A stretch of 64,000 nucleotides of DNA, taken from NCBI GenBank assembly GCA_025506515.1, contig CM046457.1:1185001-1249000 (forward strand), written 5' to 3'. This DNA comes from Flaveria trinervia (lineage: Eukaryota; Streptophyta; Magnoliopsida; Asterales; Asteraceae). The translations under genes were made by a program, and so were the position numbers. A model generated the notes under the pieces. It saw nothing but the letters and a program-made list of their open reading frames with translations. It was not told where the DNA came from and did not search any database. Shown here piece after piece: positions 33,682 through 44,907 of the stretch (position 1 is the stretch's first letter; every line of letters starts with the position of its first letter).

Positions 33682-35608
33682 GTATGTTCCTTATTAATAA
33701 AACTTATGCCTATGTCCTATTTGATTTTGGAGCCGATAAGAGCTTTGTTTCGTTAGAGTTTGAACCCATACTTGCTAAGCCACATACGGAATTAGAAAGA
33801 CCTCTCACCGTTGAAGTTGTCGATGGAGAACCGATCACCATTGATGTCGTTATTCGTGATTGCATCTTAAGTCTTGACATACACGATTTCCTTATTGATC
33901 TTATTCCTATGAAACTTGGAAGCTTCGACGTCATCATTGGTATGCATTGGTTAGCCAAACACCATGCCAAGATCATTTGTTTCGAGAAGTGCATCCGTAT
34001 ACCGTTACCCTCTGGTGGCACATTAAAGGTGTTCGGTGAAAAATCTTCCAAACGACTTAAACTCATGTCTTGCACTCAAGCCCAAAAGTGCTTAAGCAAG
34101 AAGTATATGGCCTTCTTGGCTTATGTGGTCAACACAAAAGTCAAAGGGAAAGAACTTAAGGATGTCCCTATCGTACGAGATTTTCCTGAAGTATTTCCCG
34201 ATGACATTAGTGGTTTACCTCCCGTACGTGAAGTCGAGTTTAAAATTGACTTGATACCGGGAGCAAACCCAGTGGCTAAGTCACCATATCGACTTGCACC
34301 ATCGGAAATGCAAGAACTCTCTAGTCAACTTCAAGAGCTATCTGAGAAGGTCTTCATCCGTCCTAGTTCTTCGCCTTGGGGTGCACCTGTTCTGTTCGTG
34401 AAGAAGAAAGATGGATTGTTTCGTATGTGGATCAATTATCGTGAGCTTAACAAGCTTACCAACAAGAATCGTTATCCTCTTCCTCATATCGACAACTTGT
34501 TTGATCAACTTCAAGGAGCTGCTATATTCTCGAAGATTGATCTACTTTCTGGATATCACCAACTACAAGTTCATGATGATGATATCCCAAAGACCGTGTT
34601 CCGTACTCGTTATAGACACTATGAGTTCATGGTCATGCCTTTTGGTTTAACTAATGCTCCAACTATCTTCATGGATCTCATGAATCGAGTATGCAAGCCG
34701 TATCTAGATAAGTTTGTGATCGTCTTCATTTATGACATATTTATCTACTCCAAGTCCAACACCGATCATGAACTGCATTTGAGATTGGTTCTTGAGTTGT
34801 TGAAGAAAGAGCAATTGTATGCGAAGTTCCCGAAGTATGACTTCTGGATCGAGGAAGTTCAATTTCTAGGACACGTGGCGAATAGCCAAGGAATTCACGT
34901 TGATCCTGCAAAGGTGGAAGCAGTGAAGAATTGGTGTGTTCCTACAACTCCTACCGAAGTTCATTCTTTTCTTGGTCTTGCTGGTTATTATCGGCGATTC
35001 ATTGCCAACATTTCAAGAATCGTGAAGCCGCTCACTTACTTAACACAAAAGAATAAACCATTCGAGTGGGGGTCCGAGCAAGAAGAAGCTTTTGAAGCGT
35101 TAAAGCACAAATTGTGCAATGCTCCTATCTTGACCCTACCCGATGGAAATGACGACTTCACCGTGTATTGTGATGCATCTAAACAAGGCCTTGGTTGTGT
35201 TCTCATGTAATGGGGAAAGGTCAATTGAAGGTTCACGAGGTGAGTTACACAACACACGATCTCGAGGTAGGTGCTGTTATTTTTGCCTTGAAGATTTGGA
35301 GACACTACTTGTATGGTACGCAATGCATTGTCTACACTGATCACAAAAGCCTTCAACACATCTTTAATAAAAAAGACCTCAATATAAGATAACAATGTTG
35401 GGTGGAGTTGATTAGTGACTACGATTGTGACATTCGATACCATCCTGGTAAGGCAAATGTTGTAGCCGATGCACTAAGCCGAAAGATTCACAACAAGATG
35501 ATCTCATTCCAAGAAATTCGCGATCGACGTCAATGGTTTGACACTTTGGGTGAGTTCTATACTGAGATCCGACTATATGTCAACGAGACTACCGTACTGC
35601 TATAAAAC
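33682..35608 (+). pseudogene. pol: Element A protease, reverse transcriptase, RNase H
   Basis: Long frame 33684-35210: protease (AYVLFDFGADKSF, with DFG where DTG is expected), then IIGMHWLAKHHA. RT follows with LRINYRELNK-like WINYRELNKL, LPHIDNLFDQLQG, MPFGLTNAP and the catalytic box changed to F-I-Y-D (about 34726-34737), where an Asp is lost. RNase H starts FTVYCDASKQGLGCV and breaks at 35208 (TAA), with a short deletion after it. It continues in another frame (VHEVSYTTHDLEVGAVIFALK) with TAA at 35390 (CAA). A catalytically dead copy even without the stops. Confidence 0.9.
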
Positions 35609-37035
35609 TTGAGAATAGATAGTGACATCGAGTCTAGTATCTTGGAGTCTCAACAAGTAGTGCAACAAGAAGGAAGAATGAAGGATGAGCTGTAATATAA
35701 TCTTTTAACTCAATTGGAAACGAAAACCAATGGATTGATGTACTTCGTAAATTGAATTTGGGTTCCAAATCATGATAATCTTTGTACCATTATCATGAAC
35801 GAAGCTCATCAAACTCGTTATTCTATTCATCCTGGCTCCGATAAGATGTACATGGACCTACGTGGTCAATATTGGTGGCCTGGAATGAAGAAAGATATAG
35901 CGACTTATGTAGCTAAGTGCCTCACGTGTACGAAGGTTAAAGCCGAACATCAACGTCCAAGTGGATTACTTGAGCAACCTGAGATCCCTATGTGGAAGTG
36001 GGAACACATATCCATGGACTTCATAACTAAGCTACCCTGAACCTCTCGAGGACATGATAGCATATGGGTGATCGTTGACCGATTGACCAAATCGGCACAT
36101 TTTATACCCATACGTGACACTTACAAGACATCAAGGTTAGCTCGTATATACGTTGATGAGATTGTAAGTCATCATGGGGTACCTCTACACATCATATCCG
36201 ACCAAGATGCTCGTTTCACTTCACACTTTTGGTCGTCTATGCAAGAACTCTTGGGTACTCAATTGGACCTAAGCACGGCTTACCATCCCCAAACTGATGG
36301 TCAAACCGAGCGAACGATCCAAACCTTGGAGGATTTGCTGCGCCTGTGTGTCCTTGACTTTGTGGTGATTGGGATATGCATCTACCACTCACGGAATTTT
36401 CGTATAATAATAGTTATCACTCGAGTATCAAGATGGCACCATTTGAAGCACTTTATGGTCGTAAATGTCGTTCACTGATCTGCTGGACCGACATTGGTGA
36501 AAACTTCATCACTGGTCCTGAACTTATACAAGAGACGACCGATAAACTTTCCATCATCCGCAAGAACCTTGAAGTGGCGAGAAGTCGTCAAAAGAGCTAT
36601 GCTGATAAGCGACGTAAGCCATTGGAATTCCAAGTTGGGGAGATGGTTCTTCTTAAGGTTTCATCGTGGAAGGGTGTTGTTCGCTTTGGAAAGAAGGGTA
36701 AACTGGCTTCGAGATTTGTAGGACCTTTTAAAATCCTGAAAAGCGTTGAAAAGGTGGTCTATCAACTGGAGTTACCTCCCAACCTTAGTGGAGTTCATCC
36801 TGTATTCCACGTCTCAAATTTGAGAAAGTGCTTGGCTGATGAAAGTCTGCATGTTCCGTTGGAAGACATCCAGATTGACGAGTCATTGCATTTTGTCGAG
36901 AAACCTGTTGAGATCATGGACCGCATAATGAAGAAGACTAGAACCACAACAATCCCAATCGTCAAGGTTCATTAGGAGAATAAACGTGGCGTTGAATTTA
37001 CTTGGGAACGCAAGGAGCGCATGAAGAAGAGATAA
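35609..37035 (+). pseudogene. pol: Element A integrase and chromodomain
   Basis: Zinc-binding part MNEAHQTRYSIHPGSDKMY and AKCLTCTKVK at 35795-35940; TGA at 36038 (from CGA); core with VDRLTKSAHF, ISDQDARF and DGQTERTIQ. A frameshift near 36360 (a lost base) precedes YNNSYHSSIKMAPFEALYG. The GPF/Y module and FHVSNLRKCL follow, then the chromodomain tail with TAG at 36973 (from TGG in KVRWENK) and the end EFTWERKERMKKR, stop at 37033. Confidence 0.9.
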
Positions 37036-37059
37036 CCGTTCTTATTTGTATAGTTTCAT

Positions 37060-37100
37060 TTCTTAAATTTCAGGACGAAATTCTTTTAAGTTGGGGAGAC
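37060..37100 (+). other. Element A polypurine tract region
   Basis: TTTCAGGACGAAATTC, then AAGTTGGGGAGAC immediately before the 3' LTR at 37101. It is the plus-strand primer site. Confidence 0.85.
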
Positions 37101-37225
37101 TGTAACATCTCGTATTTTCGTTAAATTAAAAGTTAACTTTGTTTATTCTTGTAGGGTTTAGTGTTGTCAATTTTGGAACTTATGGTATAGTTCAAATAAT
37201 AAAAACTAAAATAATAATAATATTG

Positions 37226-37256
<31 letters not shown>

Positions 37257-39563
37257 TAAACATAATAATAATAATAATAACAACTATAATAATAATAAGT
37301 TTGCAAGTTTGAAAGTTAAATTATATAAAACTTAAGGTGTGATTAACTCAAGGGGCCTTGGTGTCAATTTACAAACTTTTTAAAATAAAGTTTGTACATG
37401 AAATGTTAACAAATAAACTTTAGGGACCATTTCTGTAAAATTATAAAACCCAACTCCCTTTCCCCCTTGACACCCGATTTTCCGGCGGGAGCTCCAGCCA
37501 AACTCCGGCCGGGCTCCGACCACCTCATAAACGTCAAAAAATTGGTCGTTTCTTGATCTCGAAACCGTTCCGAACCCTTCTAGAATACGATTAAAACCCA
37601 AAGGTCACAATTAAACGCCATTAAACGTCGGTTAATGAGCTTAATCGAACACGTAACCGACACCTTCAACTCCATAACCGATCAAACCTTAAATCATAAT
37701 AATCACCTAATTAAACTCATCTAATCAATCATCTAAGTGTTCCTAAATGTTAACAACCTACAATTTCACCTGGAATCAACACAAACACCCGCTTCGACTA
37801 TCTTATTCGTCGCAATTTTCATCACACTCGAACACCATCATCTAGATCTCTAATTCAGAAATTGACAGAGGGCTTTCAACCTTTGTGTCTCGTGGAAGCT
37901 TCCTGCGCAACTAATTGGATTTCCATTATCATTTGCATCGTGAACGCTATACCACTTGGGTCGCGACTATTTCCTCGGTTTGTGGCATCGAAATCGATCA
38001 CAATCAGGTAGGTTTAACACATCAATCTACTCGATTACACTTAGGAATCAAAAGCCCTAAGGTTAATTGGGTTGAAACTCACGAATCATTGCTCAATTTT
38101 GGTTTCGTTTGATCTAGGGTTCATGAGGAAATTTGGGTATTTTGTTTAGGTTATATATTTAAGAATTAAAAACCAATTTATATCGCAACTGAGAGCCTAG
38201 TTCACTGGTTAAGGTACTCGTCTCACACACATGAGATCCCGGGTTCGAACCCGGGCACCATCATGTTATTTTTTAAAGGGTTTTAACCCTTAAATAAATT
38301 ATAGAAAATTTTTAATAAATATAAAAAGGGTTTTTGTAAACTTTAAATATTTTTAAAGACATCAAATTATTTTCTGTGATTTTTCTAAATTTAATTAATT
38401 AATTGTTTTTTTAATAAAGCATTTTAACAAAGGTTGATTCTTGGATTATCTCTATTAAAATGGATTTTGAATAATAAAATTTATAAATTATTATTGGTCA
38501 AATATTACTATTAAATTATTATCGTTAAAATCATGATTATTTTAAATGTTTATTCAAGTTTATATTTTAACTTCACTGACTATTATGGATGATTTAATGT
38601 TTTTTCTTTATAATAATTTACATAAAGGGTATATTTCTTTGTTACATTATTTAGATTACTATAAAGATCCCTAAACTCCACTTGAAACTTTAGTCCTCGT
38701 TAAATCAATAATTCTATTATTTAACTTAAATCTTGTAAACACTTATATATAGGTGCCTTGTGACGTTCATCTTGTAATAACACTTATTATTGATCTTAAT
38801 AATCTTCATCATATACTTATTTTGACATGTGAGTTTTCCTTGCCCCCTTTTTATATTTTCACATTATTTTGGGGTGAAACATGATACTTATACATCATAC
38901 ACTTATAAACGTTTGAGACTTGTAAAGCACTTGCAATTCATCTTTATATTTGTCATGGTTATTTGTGTGTTATAAGTGATTATATGAGATACATAGTTTG
39001 TTTACAATCACTAACTATTGCTAGCCTGACGACGTCTTAGATCTTTGGGCCCGACAAGCCTATTTGGTGCTAAAGCCGAGGTTTCGCCGGCTCCTGATGA
39101 CGTATGCTTGTTCATCATGGGAACCAAATACACTTAGCCAATCTTATATTCTTGTAATCAAGTCAAGGTTTGGTTGTAATGATATGTGTTCTATAACCTT
39201 ACTAACTTATGACCTATGACATGAATTGCTACTTGTAACCTTATCATATTATGTATGAAAACCTTGGAAACTCACCAACTATTTTTAGTTGACCTTTATT
39301 TTTATCATGTTTCAGGTCATCCTTAAGTTTAAAGTGAACTTTTGAAGCTTGCAATAATCTAGGACTTGGACCTAGTGAATGAAATAAAAAGACTATATTT
39401 TGTCTTGTTATGTTTGAACTTATTTTATGTTTTGAGACTTATGTTTGTAATGCCTTTGAAACTTATAATTTTAATATTTAAATTTAAATATAGCGTTATG
39501 TGGCTGTGAACAATCTTAACTCTCATATCTTGACGTTTCCGCCGTCAAGGTTGGGGTGTGACA
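37101..39563 (+). repeat. Element A 3' LTR
   Basis: 2463 bp, TGTAACATCTCG to GGTTGGGGTGTGACA, highly similar to the 5' LTR with scattered single-base changes and small indels. It includes an (AAT)n tract at about 37200-37290. Confidence 0.93.
38186..38259 (+). other. tRNA-like module in A 3' LTR
   Basis: Second copy of the module at 30374. The A-box-like part reads TTCACTGGTTAAGGTACTCG, and the B box GGTTCGAACC lies at 38242-38251. Both LTR copies keep the T-arm palindrome intact. Confidence 0.75.
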
Positions 39564-39568
39564 GTTTC

Positions 39569-40052
39569 TGATACTCCGCCTTAACCTTTGAAGACATGAG
39601 GCACTTGCTAACATAAATGGCTATGTCAGCTTTCATGTTCAGCCACCAGTATAACTCCTTTAGATCCTGATACATCTTATCAGAGCCCGGGTGGATGGAG
39701 TATCTTGATTTGTGTGCCTCGTTCATCACAAGTTCCCGTAAGTTCCCACAATTTGGCACCCAAATTCGATTCATAAAGTATCTAGCTCCATTAGACTTTA
39801 TCTCAAATTGTTTATCCATGCCGCGAAGAGATTCATTTTTCAAATTCTGTTCCTTTAGTGCTTTAGACTAAGCATCACGAATTTGAGTAGTTAGACTTGT
39901 ATGAATCGTCATTCCCAACGCTCGCACTCATACAATTTTGGTTCATTCTTTCCTACTCAGAGCGTCTGCTACCACATTCGCTTTTCAAGGATGAAACGAA
40001 TGTCACAGTCATAATCGTTTAGTAACTCAACCCCCTGCGTTGTCTCATGTTT
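39569..40052 (-). pseudogene. pol: Element C integrase N-terminus and RNase H end
   Basis: Minus strand between B and A. The end of RNase H (NMRQR...), then a linker containing the ADALSRK-type region in degraded form, then FMNRIWVPN, ELVMNEAHKSRYSIHPGSDKMY (39740-39680) and YVSKCL with S-S in place of the second CxxC-type pair (CLMSSKVK). It is cut by A at KAEYQK. Stops and small indels lie in the linker. Confidence 0.82.
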
Positions 40053-40057
40053 AGTTC

Positions 40058-40814
40058 TGACTGGGTTTGAGTAAGAGCGATATTCCTACTGAGAATCAAA
40101 TATGATAATCAAGTCAATGATTGAGTGGCGGAAACAAACAATCAAAGAAGATTCAAAGCAAGAAAAATACTCATAATGTTGTTTGTATTGATATATGAAA
40201 GTTGATAAGTTACAGAGAATAATTACAACAAAAATTCTCTATCTATCAGCCGTCACTTCAGTACGAGGTCAACTATTCTATTTATAGGCAGACAAGATGC
40301 CTTTACAAAATGACTAAACTACCCCTGACCTATTACATCAGAAACTAGTCTAAGTCTTGATCCGCATCTCTGCTTGTTCATCCGCATTGACAAATACGGA
40401 TGAGATAATCTTGATCAGCATTTCCACTTGATCATCCTCATTAGTAAGTTGGTCATCCACATTGGTTAATGCATATGAACAAATACTCATGTGCATTTGG
40501 TTGGTCATCCACATTTGTAAATACGGATGAGCAAAGTCTTGTGTGCATCTTCTTTTGTTCTTCCGCATTAGTCAATGCGGAAGAGTAACTTGTTCTTCAA
40601 CATTAGTATTATGTCTTCTGCATTAGTCAATGTGAGAGTAAACACTTGTCCGCATCAGAGTTATGTCTTCCGCATTAACTAATGCGGAAGATAACACTTG
40701 TTATTTTCCTTGCAGATCTTCATCTGCATTGGTTCTTGGACTTGTGGGATTTCAGCTGAACAATCATCAATTCACCCATTAAGTTGGCATGTATGATCCT
40801 TTCAAGGTGCAACA
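40058..40814 (-). repeat. Element B 3' LTR
   Basis: 757 bp; the plus strand runs TGACTGGGTTTGAG to AGGTGCAACA. It contains the TATA box complement at 40279-40286 and a hairpin array (40370-40690) whose CpG positions have decayed more than those of the 5' copy. Confidence 0.93.
40370..40690. repeat. TCCGCATT hairpin array in B 3' LTR
   Basis: Several inverted repeats with arms like TCATCCGCATT / AATGCGGATGA or CTTCCGCATT / AATGCGGAAG and 3-5 nt loops. Many arms are altered by G-to-A or C-to-T changes (CATCCACATT, AATACGG). The intact counterparts are at 60700-61020. Confidence 0.88.
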
Positions 40815-40830
40815 ATACTCCCCCTAAGGA
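40815..40830 (-). other. Element B 3' polypurine tract
   Basis: The minus strand reads CCTTAGGGGGAGTAT directly before the LTR. A second copy of the same kind of tract lies at 46489-46502. Confidence 0.85.
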
Positions 40831-40849
40831 TTATACAACCTAGTTTTCC

Positions 40850-43711
40850 TCAATGTTTAGGAGGTGATTGATGTTGTGATGATTCAGCTAGGTCTTCTGT
40901 AGGTAATATGAATGCAGCTTTAGTAGGATCCAGGATAGCCTTGCTCATGTTTACAAAGTCAGTTGCTTCTGACATCCTGTCTCTACTTAGCACATGGATC
41001 TTCATTTTACTCATGTTGTAGATGGCTTCCATTGGTAATTTTTTTAGTGAAATAGGTTCTGAAATGGAGATTATAGAAAGACCATCTCTATGAATCAGTA
41101 AACTTCCTCCCACATCCACTTCAAGTTTAACAATATTTCCAAGTTGCAGTGGTGTTTTCTTCTTCTTTCTTTTGTCTCTTTTAGCACTTATTCGATCATA
41201 TGCCAGTTTCAACAACTTAATGCATTTTAGAAAGAAGTGCATGTCTTGTACACCCAATTTGTTGTTTAATTCCCTGAAGTGCCTGGTATAAATGTAGTGG
41301 ATGTATGATTCATCAAGTAATCTTACTTCATATCCACTGAATAGTCTTATGTCAGCTCCCTCTTTTCCTTCCCACTTCCTTTCAATCACCATCTCATAGG
41401 TTTTCTCATCATAGTACACGTTTGAGATGGGAGTGGAGGAATGAGTACCAGACACTACTTTCCTCTTCAATGATTCGGTTGGCTTTACCTTCAACTCAGG
41501 GAATACAATTTCTTCTGCTTGCACCTTTTTCTTCTTATCCAGGGGATTGGCAAAAGTTTTATCTTTTCTCAAGCAAATTGTCTTTAATGAATTGAAGTTG
41601 TTTGTTCTTCTGAACATCTTAAGTATGTTCTCAAATTCATATCCCCTGAACATAGCTGCATTATTGATCAGTTCAAGTTGAGCTAGCTCCTTCAAATCAT
41701 GAATCTCAAGGGCATTTACAAGAGCTGAGTACTCTATAAAGAATTGTACTAGCCCTAAGATTCTCTTCACCATGAACATATTCCATGTGTTGTCATACTT
41801 CCAGGCTATTATCTTTTGATCTACCTTACCCTTAGGAGTAGACACCCCTCTGATCAGTTCTACAGTAGTCAGTCCTTCTTCCAGTTTCAACTGAGATGGT
41901 TCTGCAAACCATTCAGGGTACTTGTAGAGCACTGGGGCAAGTAGTTCTTGGTCTTTTTGGTTCAACATCATGTCTTCAGCTGACACTCTGCTTCTTGGTT
42001 TGGTCCTTGACAATTCTTCTTCCAGCTTCTTGAGTTTTTCTTTCTTCTCATTGATCAATTGAAGAGTTGTAGCTCTTAAAGAATTTGTCCTCATGTTAGC
42101 AATCCTTCTTCTTGTGAATCCCTGACTTGAGAGATATTCCTTCATTTCCTTATCAGACATATTATAAGGATCAAGAAATAATGATTCATGGAATGAGGAT
42201 GATTTCTTCATTTGAGACAGTTTGTGTAGGGGATCGCTTCTTGGCAATGGTATTTCATACCCTGTTGATTTCTTCAAAGATGGATCTTTATGCTTTGGAG
42301 TATCCTTTGTCATTGTTTTCTCATATTCAATGTCTATTGTTGGATCAAGCAACATTTTTACTTTCTCTTCCTCCTCCTTCATGTTCTCATAAGTCATTCC
42401 AAACACTTCATCAGGATCATAGCCTTGATTGATCAGAAACATGGCTTTAATCATCAAGTCATCAGTTTGTGCTTTGGTTACCATGTCTTCCACTGCCTGT
42501 TCTGCTTTAATAGGACTGTCCATGAGAACATCCTTTTCAACTCCGTATCCACCAGCAATTTCACCTTCTTCTAAATCAATTGCACCCGCCAATTTCTTCA
42601 ACTGAGCTTCTGCCTGCTCATGTTCTTCTAAAAATTCAGCAATTGCTGCTAGACTTCTTGGGTCATCTTTTTGCTTCTTTGCTGGTTCTTCTTCAACTAT
42701 TGGTCTCTTACCTTTGGATTTTTCAGATAAGTACTTCCTCTTTCGTGAGTAAGTTTGAAGTTGAGGGCTAGAGGTTTCAGCTTGTTCTTCTAGTTCAGGT
42801 ACCTTTTCAGGTGTGCTTTGCTCTTGATCCTTCATTTTACTTTTCTCCTTCTCTTTCGGTTCTGTTTCAGTTTCTTCTTTCCTTTCTTTTTCATACTTTT
42901 CTTTGAGTTCTTCTTTTTGTTCTTCAGATAATGAGATAGCAGGGACAATTTGCAAAGTTAATTCTTTTTCCAAAGGCACTGGTGATTTGGGGATAAAAAC
43001 AATAGGCTCTGACTCCGTTTTTTGGTTGTTTATGAATTCCCAAAAGTCATCATCAATGCTGAATTGTTTAGATGAAAAACTATCCAATGCACTGAAGAGT
43101 TCTTCAAATTCACTTTTTTCATAGTCAGAGTAATCTGTGTTTCCAGAATACACTACCATATCTAGACTTTGATCTTTAAACTCAGTTTGACTTTCATCAT
43201 CTCCTTTTTCTTCATCTACATCTTCCTTTTCTTGTTCTTCTTTCTCATCATCATCATCCACTTCATTTCTTTGGATCTTAATCATCATTTCAAGCTCAGA
43301 TATCCTTTTGTTCTTGCTGTCAATTTCCTTTTCAAGTTTTGAGATGATGTCAGCTTGTTCTTCTATGATGTTTTCTTGTTCCTCCATTGCAATTGTTTGA
43401 ATTTCAAGTGTGTCAATATGTCCACTGACTTCATCTCTAGAATGTTTTAGTGCAGCTTTTAACTTCTCAATCTCCTTGTCTTGTTCTTTTCTTTCAACTA
43501 CATATTTCTCTTTAAGTTCTTTCAATTCACTTTCTTTCTCATCCAGTTCCAAGATTCTGTCATTTATGATTCCAGCTCTCCTGTTTAAGGTTCTTTCCAT
43601 CCTTTCCACTTTAAGTAAGAGCTCAAAGATTAGTTCATCCTTTTCATCAGGCCTGTTGATGTTAGATTCAGCATAGCTCTCTGAAGGAGCAGCCTCAGAA
43701 GGTTCTTTCAT
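40850..43711 (-). CDS. Extra (env-position) protein of element B, C-terminal 953 codons
   Basis: Longest open frame in the window. From the N end it shows a long Glu/Lys-rich coiled coil (residues about 25-150; LELDEKESELKELKEKY), an acidic segment, alternating Lys/Glu stretches with basic clusters (SRKRKYL, KKQKDDP), a segment ending NMRTNSLRATTLQLINEKKEKLKKLEEEL, then a globular-looking part (PVLYKYPEWFAEPSQLKLEEG, WKYDNTWNMFMVKRI, YIHYIYTRHFRELNNKLG), ending SSQHQSPPKH. No transmembrane segment is evident. The Met at 43711 is internal to a longer frame reaching 44851. Function unknown. It sits where SIRE elements carry an envelope-like gene, but nothing seen here proves an envelope. Confidence 0.75.
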   Translation of the reverse strand: MKEPSEAAPSESYAESNINRPDEKDELIFELLLKVERMERTLNRRAGIINDRILELDEKESELKELKEKYVVERKEQDKEIEKLKAALKHSRDEVSGHIDTLEIQTIAMEEQENIIEEQADIISKLEKEIDSKNKRISELEMMIKIQRNEVDDDDEKEEQEKEDVDEEKGDDESQTEFKDQSLDMVVYSGNTDYSDYEKSEFEELFSALDSFSSKQFSIDDDFWEFINNQKTESEPIVFIPKSPVPLEKELTLQIVPAISLSEEQKEELKEKYEKERKEETETEPKEKEKSKMKDQEQSTPEKVPELEEQAETSSPQLQTYSRKRKYLSEKSKGKRPIVEEEPAKKQKDDPRSLAAIAEFLEEHEQAEAQLKKLAGAIDLEEGEIAGGYGVEKDVLMDSPIKAEQAVEDMVTKAQTDDLMIKAMFLINQGYDPDEVFGMTYENMKEEEEKVKMLLDPTIDIEYEKTMTKDTPKHKDPSLKKSTGYEIPLPRSDPLHKLSQMKKSSSFHESLFLDPYNMSDKEMKEYLSSQGFTRRRIANMRTNSLRATTLQLINEKKEKLKKLEEELSRTKPRSRVSAEDMMLNQKDQELLAPVLYKYPEWFAEPSQLKLEEGLTTVELIRGVSTPKGKVDQKIIAWKYDNTWNMFMVKRILGLVQFFIEYSALVNALEIHDLKELAQLELINNAAMFRGYEFENILKMFRRTNNFNSLKTICLRKDKTFANPLDKKKKVQAEEIVFPELKVKPTESLKRKVVSGTHSSTPISNVYYDEKTYEMVIERKWEGKEGADIRLFSGYEVRLLDESYIHYIYTRHFRELNNKLGVQDMHFFLKCIKLLKLAYDRISAKRDKRKKKKTPLQLGNIVKLEVDVGGSLLIHRDGLSIISISEPISLKKLPMEAIYNMSKMKIHVLSRDRMSEATDFVNMSKAILDPTKAAFILPTEDLAESSQHQSPPKH

Positions 43712-44907
43712 AGTTGGGATTTGATCATGATGATCCTCCTCATCAGAAGATGATTTGGATGATTTAGATGCACTTGTTGATCCTTCTATTTCATAAGGGT
43801 GATCATGGGATGCTGGTAAAGGTTGGTAAGGAGAAATACATGATTGATGTGGTGATATTGGAGATTTATGATGAGGTGATATAGGTGTAGGTTGAGTGGT
43901 GGTTTGTGGTGTTGGTTGTGGTGATGTTTGTGGAGATGGTTGTGGTGAAGGTTGTGGTGTTGTTTGTGGTATTAGAGATGGTTGTGGTGTAGTTTGTGGA
44001 GTTGGTTGAGCTATTGGTGATGGTTGAGGTGATGGTTATGGAGTTGGTTGTGGTATTGGAGATGGTTGTGGTGAAGGTTGTAGAGTTGGTTAAGCTATTG
44101 CTTGTGGAGGTGGTTGAGCTTGTCCTGCTTGATGTAATTGTTGAAGCATCCAAGGAAGAAGGGGTGAGTGGGCACCACTGTAAAAGTTCATTGGGTCCTT
44201 CTTCTTGATGTACTTATAGGATCTTGCATCATAGTGAGGGATGTTACGCACATGTCCTTCATTAACAATGTCATGAAATGATTCATTGATTAGACATTGA
44301 ATGAATCTGGGATACATCAGAAACTTGTATCTCAACCCTTCTTGAATGTTGGAGATTAGGCCATTGAACACATATGCAGACATATTAAACCGTCTGTTGG
44401 TGCAGAGTGCACATATTACAGAAGATATGAGGACTTGAATGTCATTCCACCCTGTTTTTCTTTTTGACAAACAATGTTGGAACATATGAAATAGGAACCT
44501 CCAAGGTAGATCCACTAATCCTTTGACTATCTGTTTTGATTCATAACTCTCTTCATAACCAATTTTAGAGAAAAATGTGGTTGTTTCTTCATCATCTAAT
44601 TCAAGAGGATCATTAGCATTATCATTGAATTGTAGACATCTTCTAACAGAATCTTTTGTGATCCTTAGAGTAAGTTCATTGTTGATTCTTCCAGTTAGAG
44701 TTCTCACTCCATCAACTTCAACTACCTCAGCTGATTCCCAGAAGGACTTGATGGGATTCTCGTAGATTGTTGGTCTCACTGTCATGGCATATGCTACCCT
44801 TGTGGTAGATAAGAATCTTATCATATCTCTAAGACCTTCGGCTTTAGGCACATCAGGTTTAAATAACCGTTGACGTTATGGAGCTTGCTCCATGTAAGAT
44901 TTTCCAT
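43712..44907 (-). pseudogene. N-terminal part of the extra protein of element B
   Basis: Same frame as the 953-codon ORF. From about 44851 a globular region of about 230 residues (MIRFLSTTRVAYAM, SFWESAEVVEVDG, LPWRFLFHMFQHCLS, VLISSVICALCTNRRF) is followed by a Pro/Gln/Thr/Ser hinge of short PQPSP/PQPTP repeats (about 44100-43860) that leads into the coiled coil. Only two stops occur in this frame, TAA at 44090-44092 and TAA near 44038-44041, both in Gln-rich repeats and therefore probably CAA to TAA. The first ATG (44905-44907) is in a different frame from the rest, so one base is missing or extra near 44855-44885. Similarity to other plant transposon-associated proteins is suspected but not shown. 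Confidence 0.7.

Larger units (their letters stand above)
29296..39563 (+). mobile_element. Element A: full-length Ty3/Gypsy Tekay-like retrotransposon
   Basis: 10.3 kb with two 2.45-2.46 kb LTRs, an iMet primer site, gag, a pol set and a polypurine tract, inserted in C's integrase gene with target duplication GTTAC (29291-29295) / GTTTC (39564-39568). The LTRs are very similar, so the insertion is fairly recent compared with E. The coding frame is broken by nonsense codons and by changed catalytic residues. The internal end and LTR end words match E, placing A and E in one clade. Confidence 0.94.

Noticed and set aside
40850..43711. Host gene for a coiled-coil protein
   Set aside because: It lies between B's pol and its 3' polypurine tract on the same strand, in the position of a SIRE extra gene.
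43866..44153. Thr/Ser/Asn-rich 95-codon ORF
   Set aside because: It is the shifted frame of the PQ-rich hinge of the extra gene in B; low-complexity by-product.
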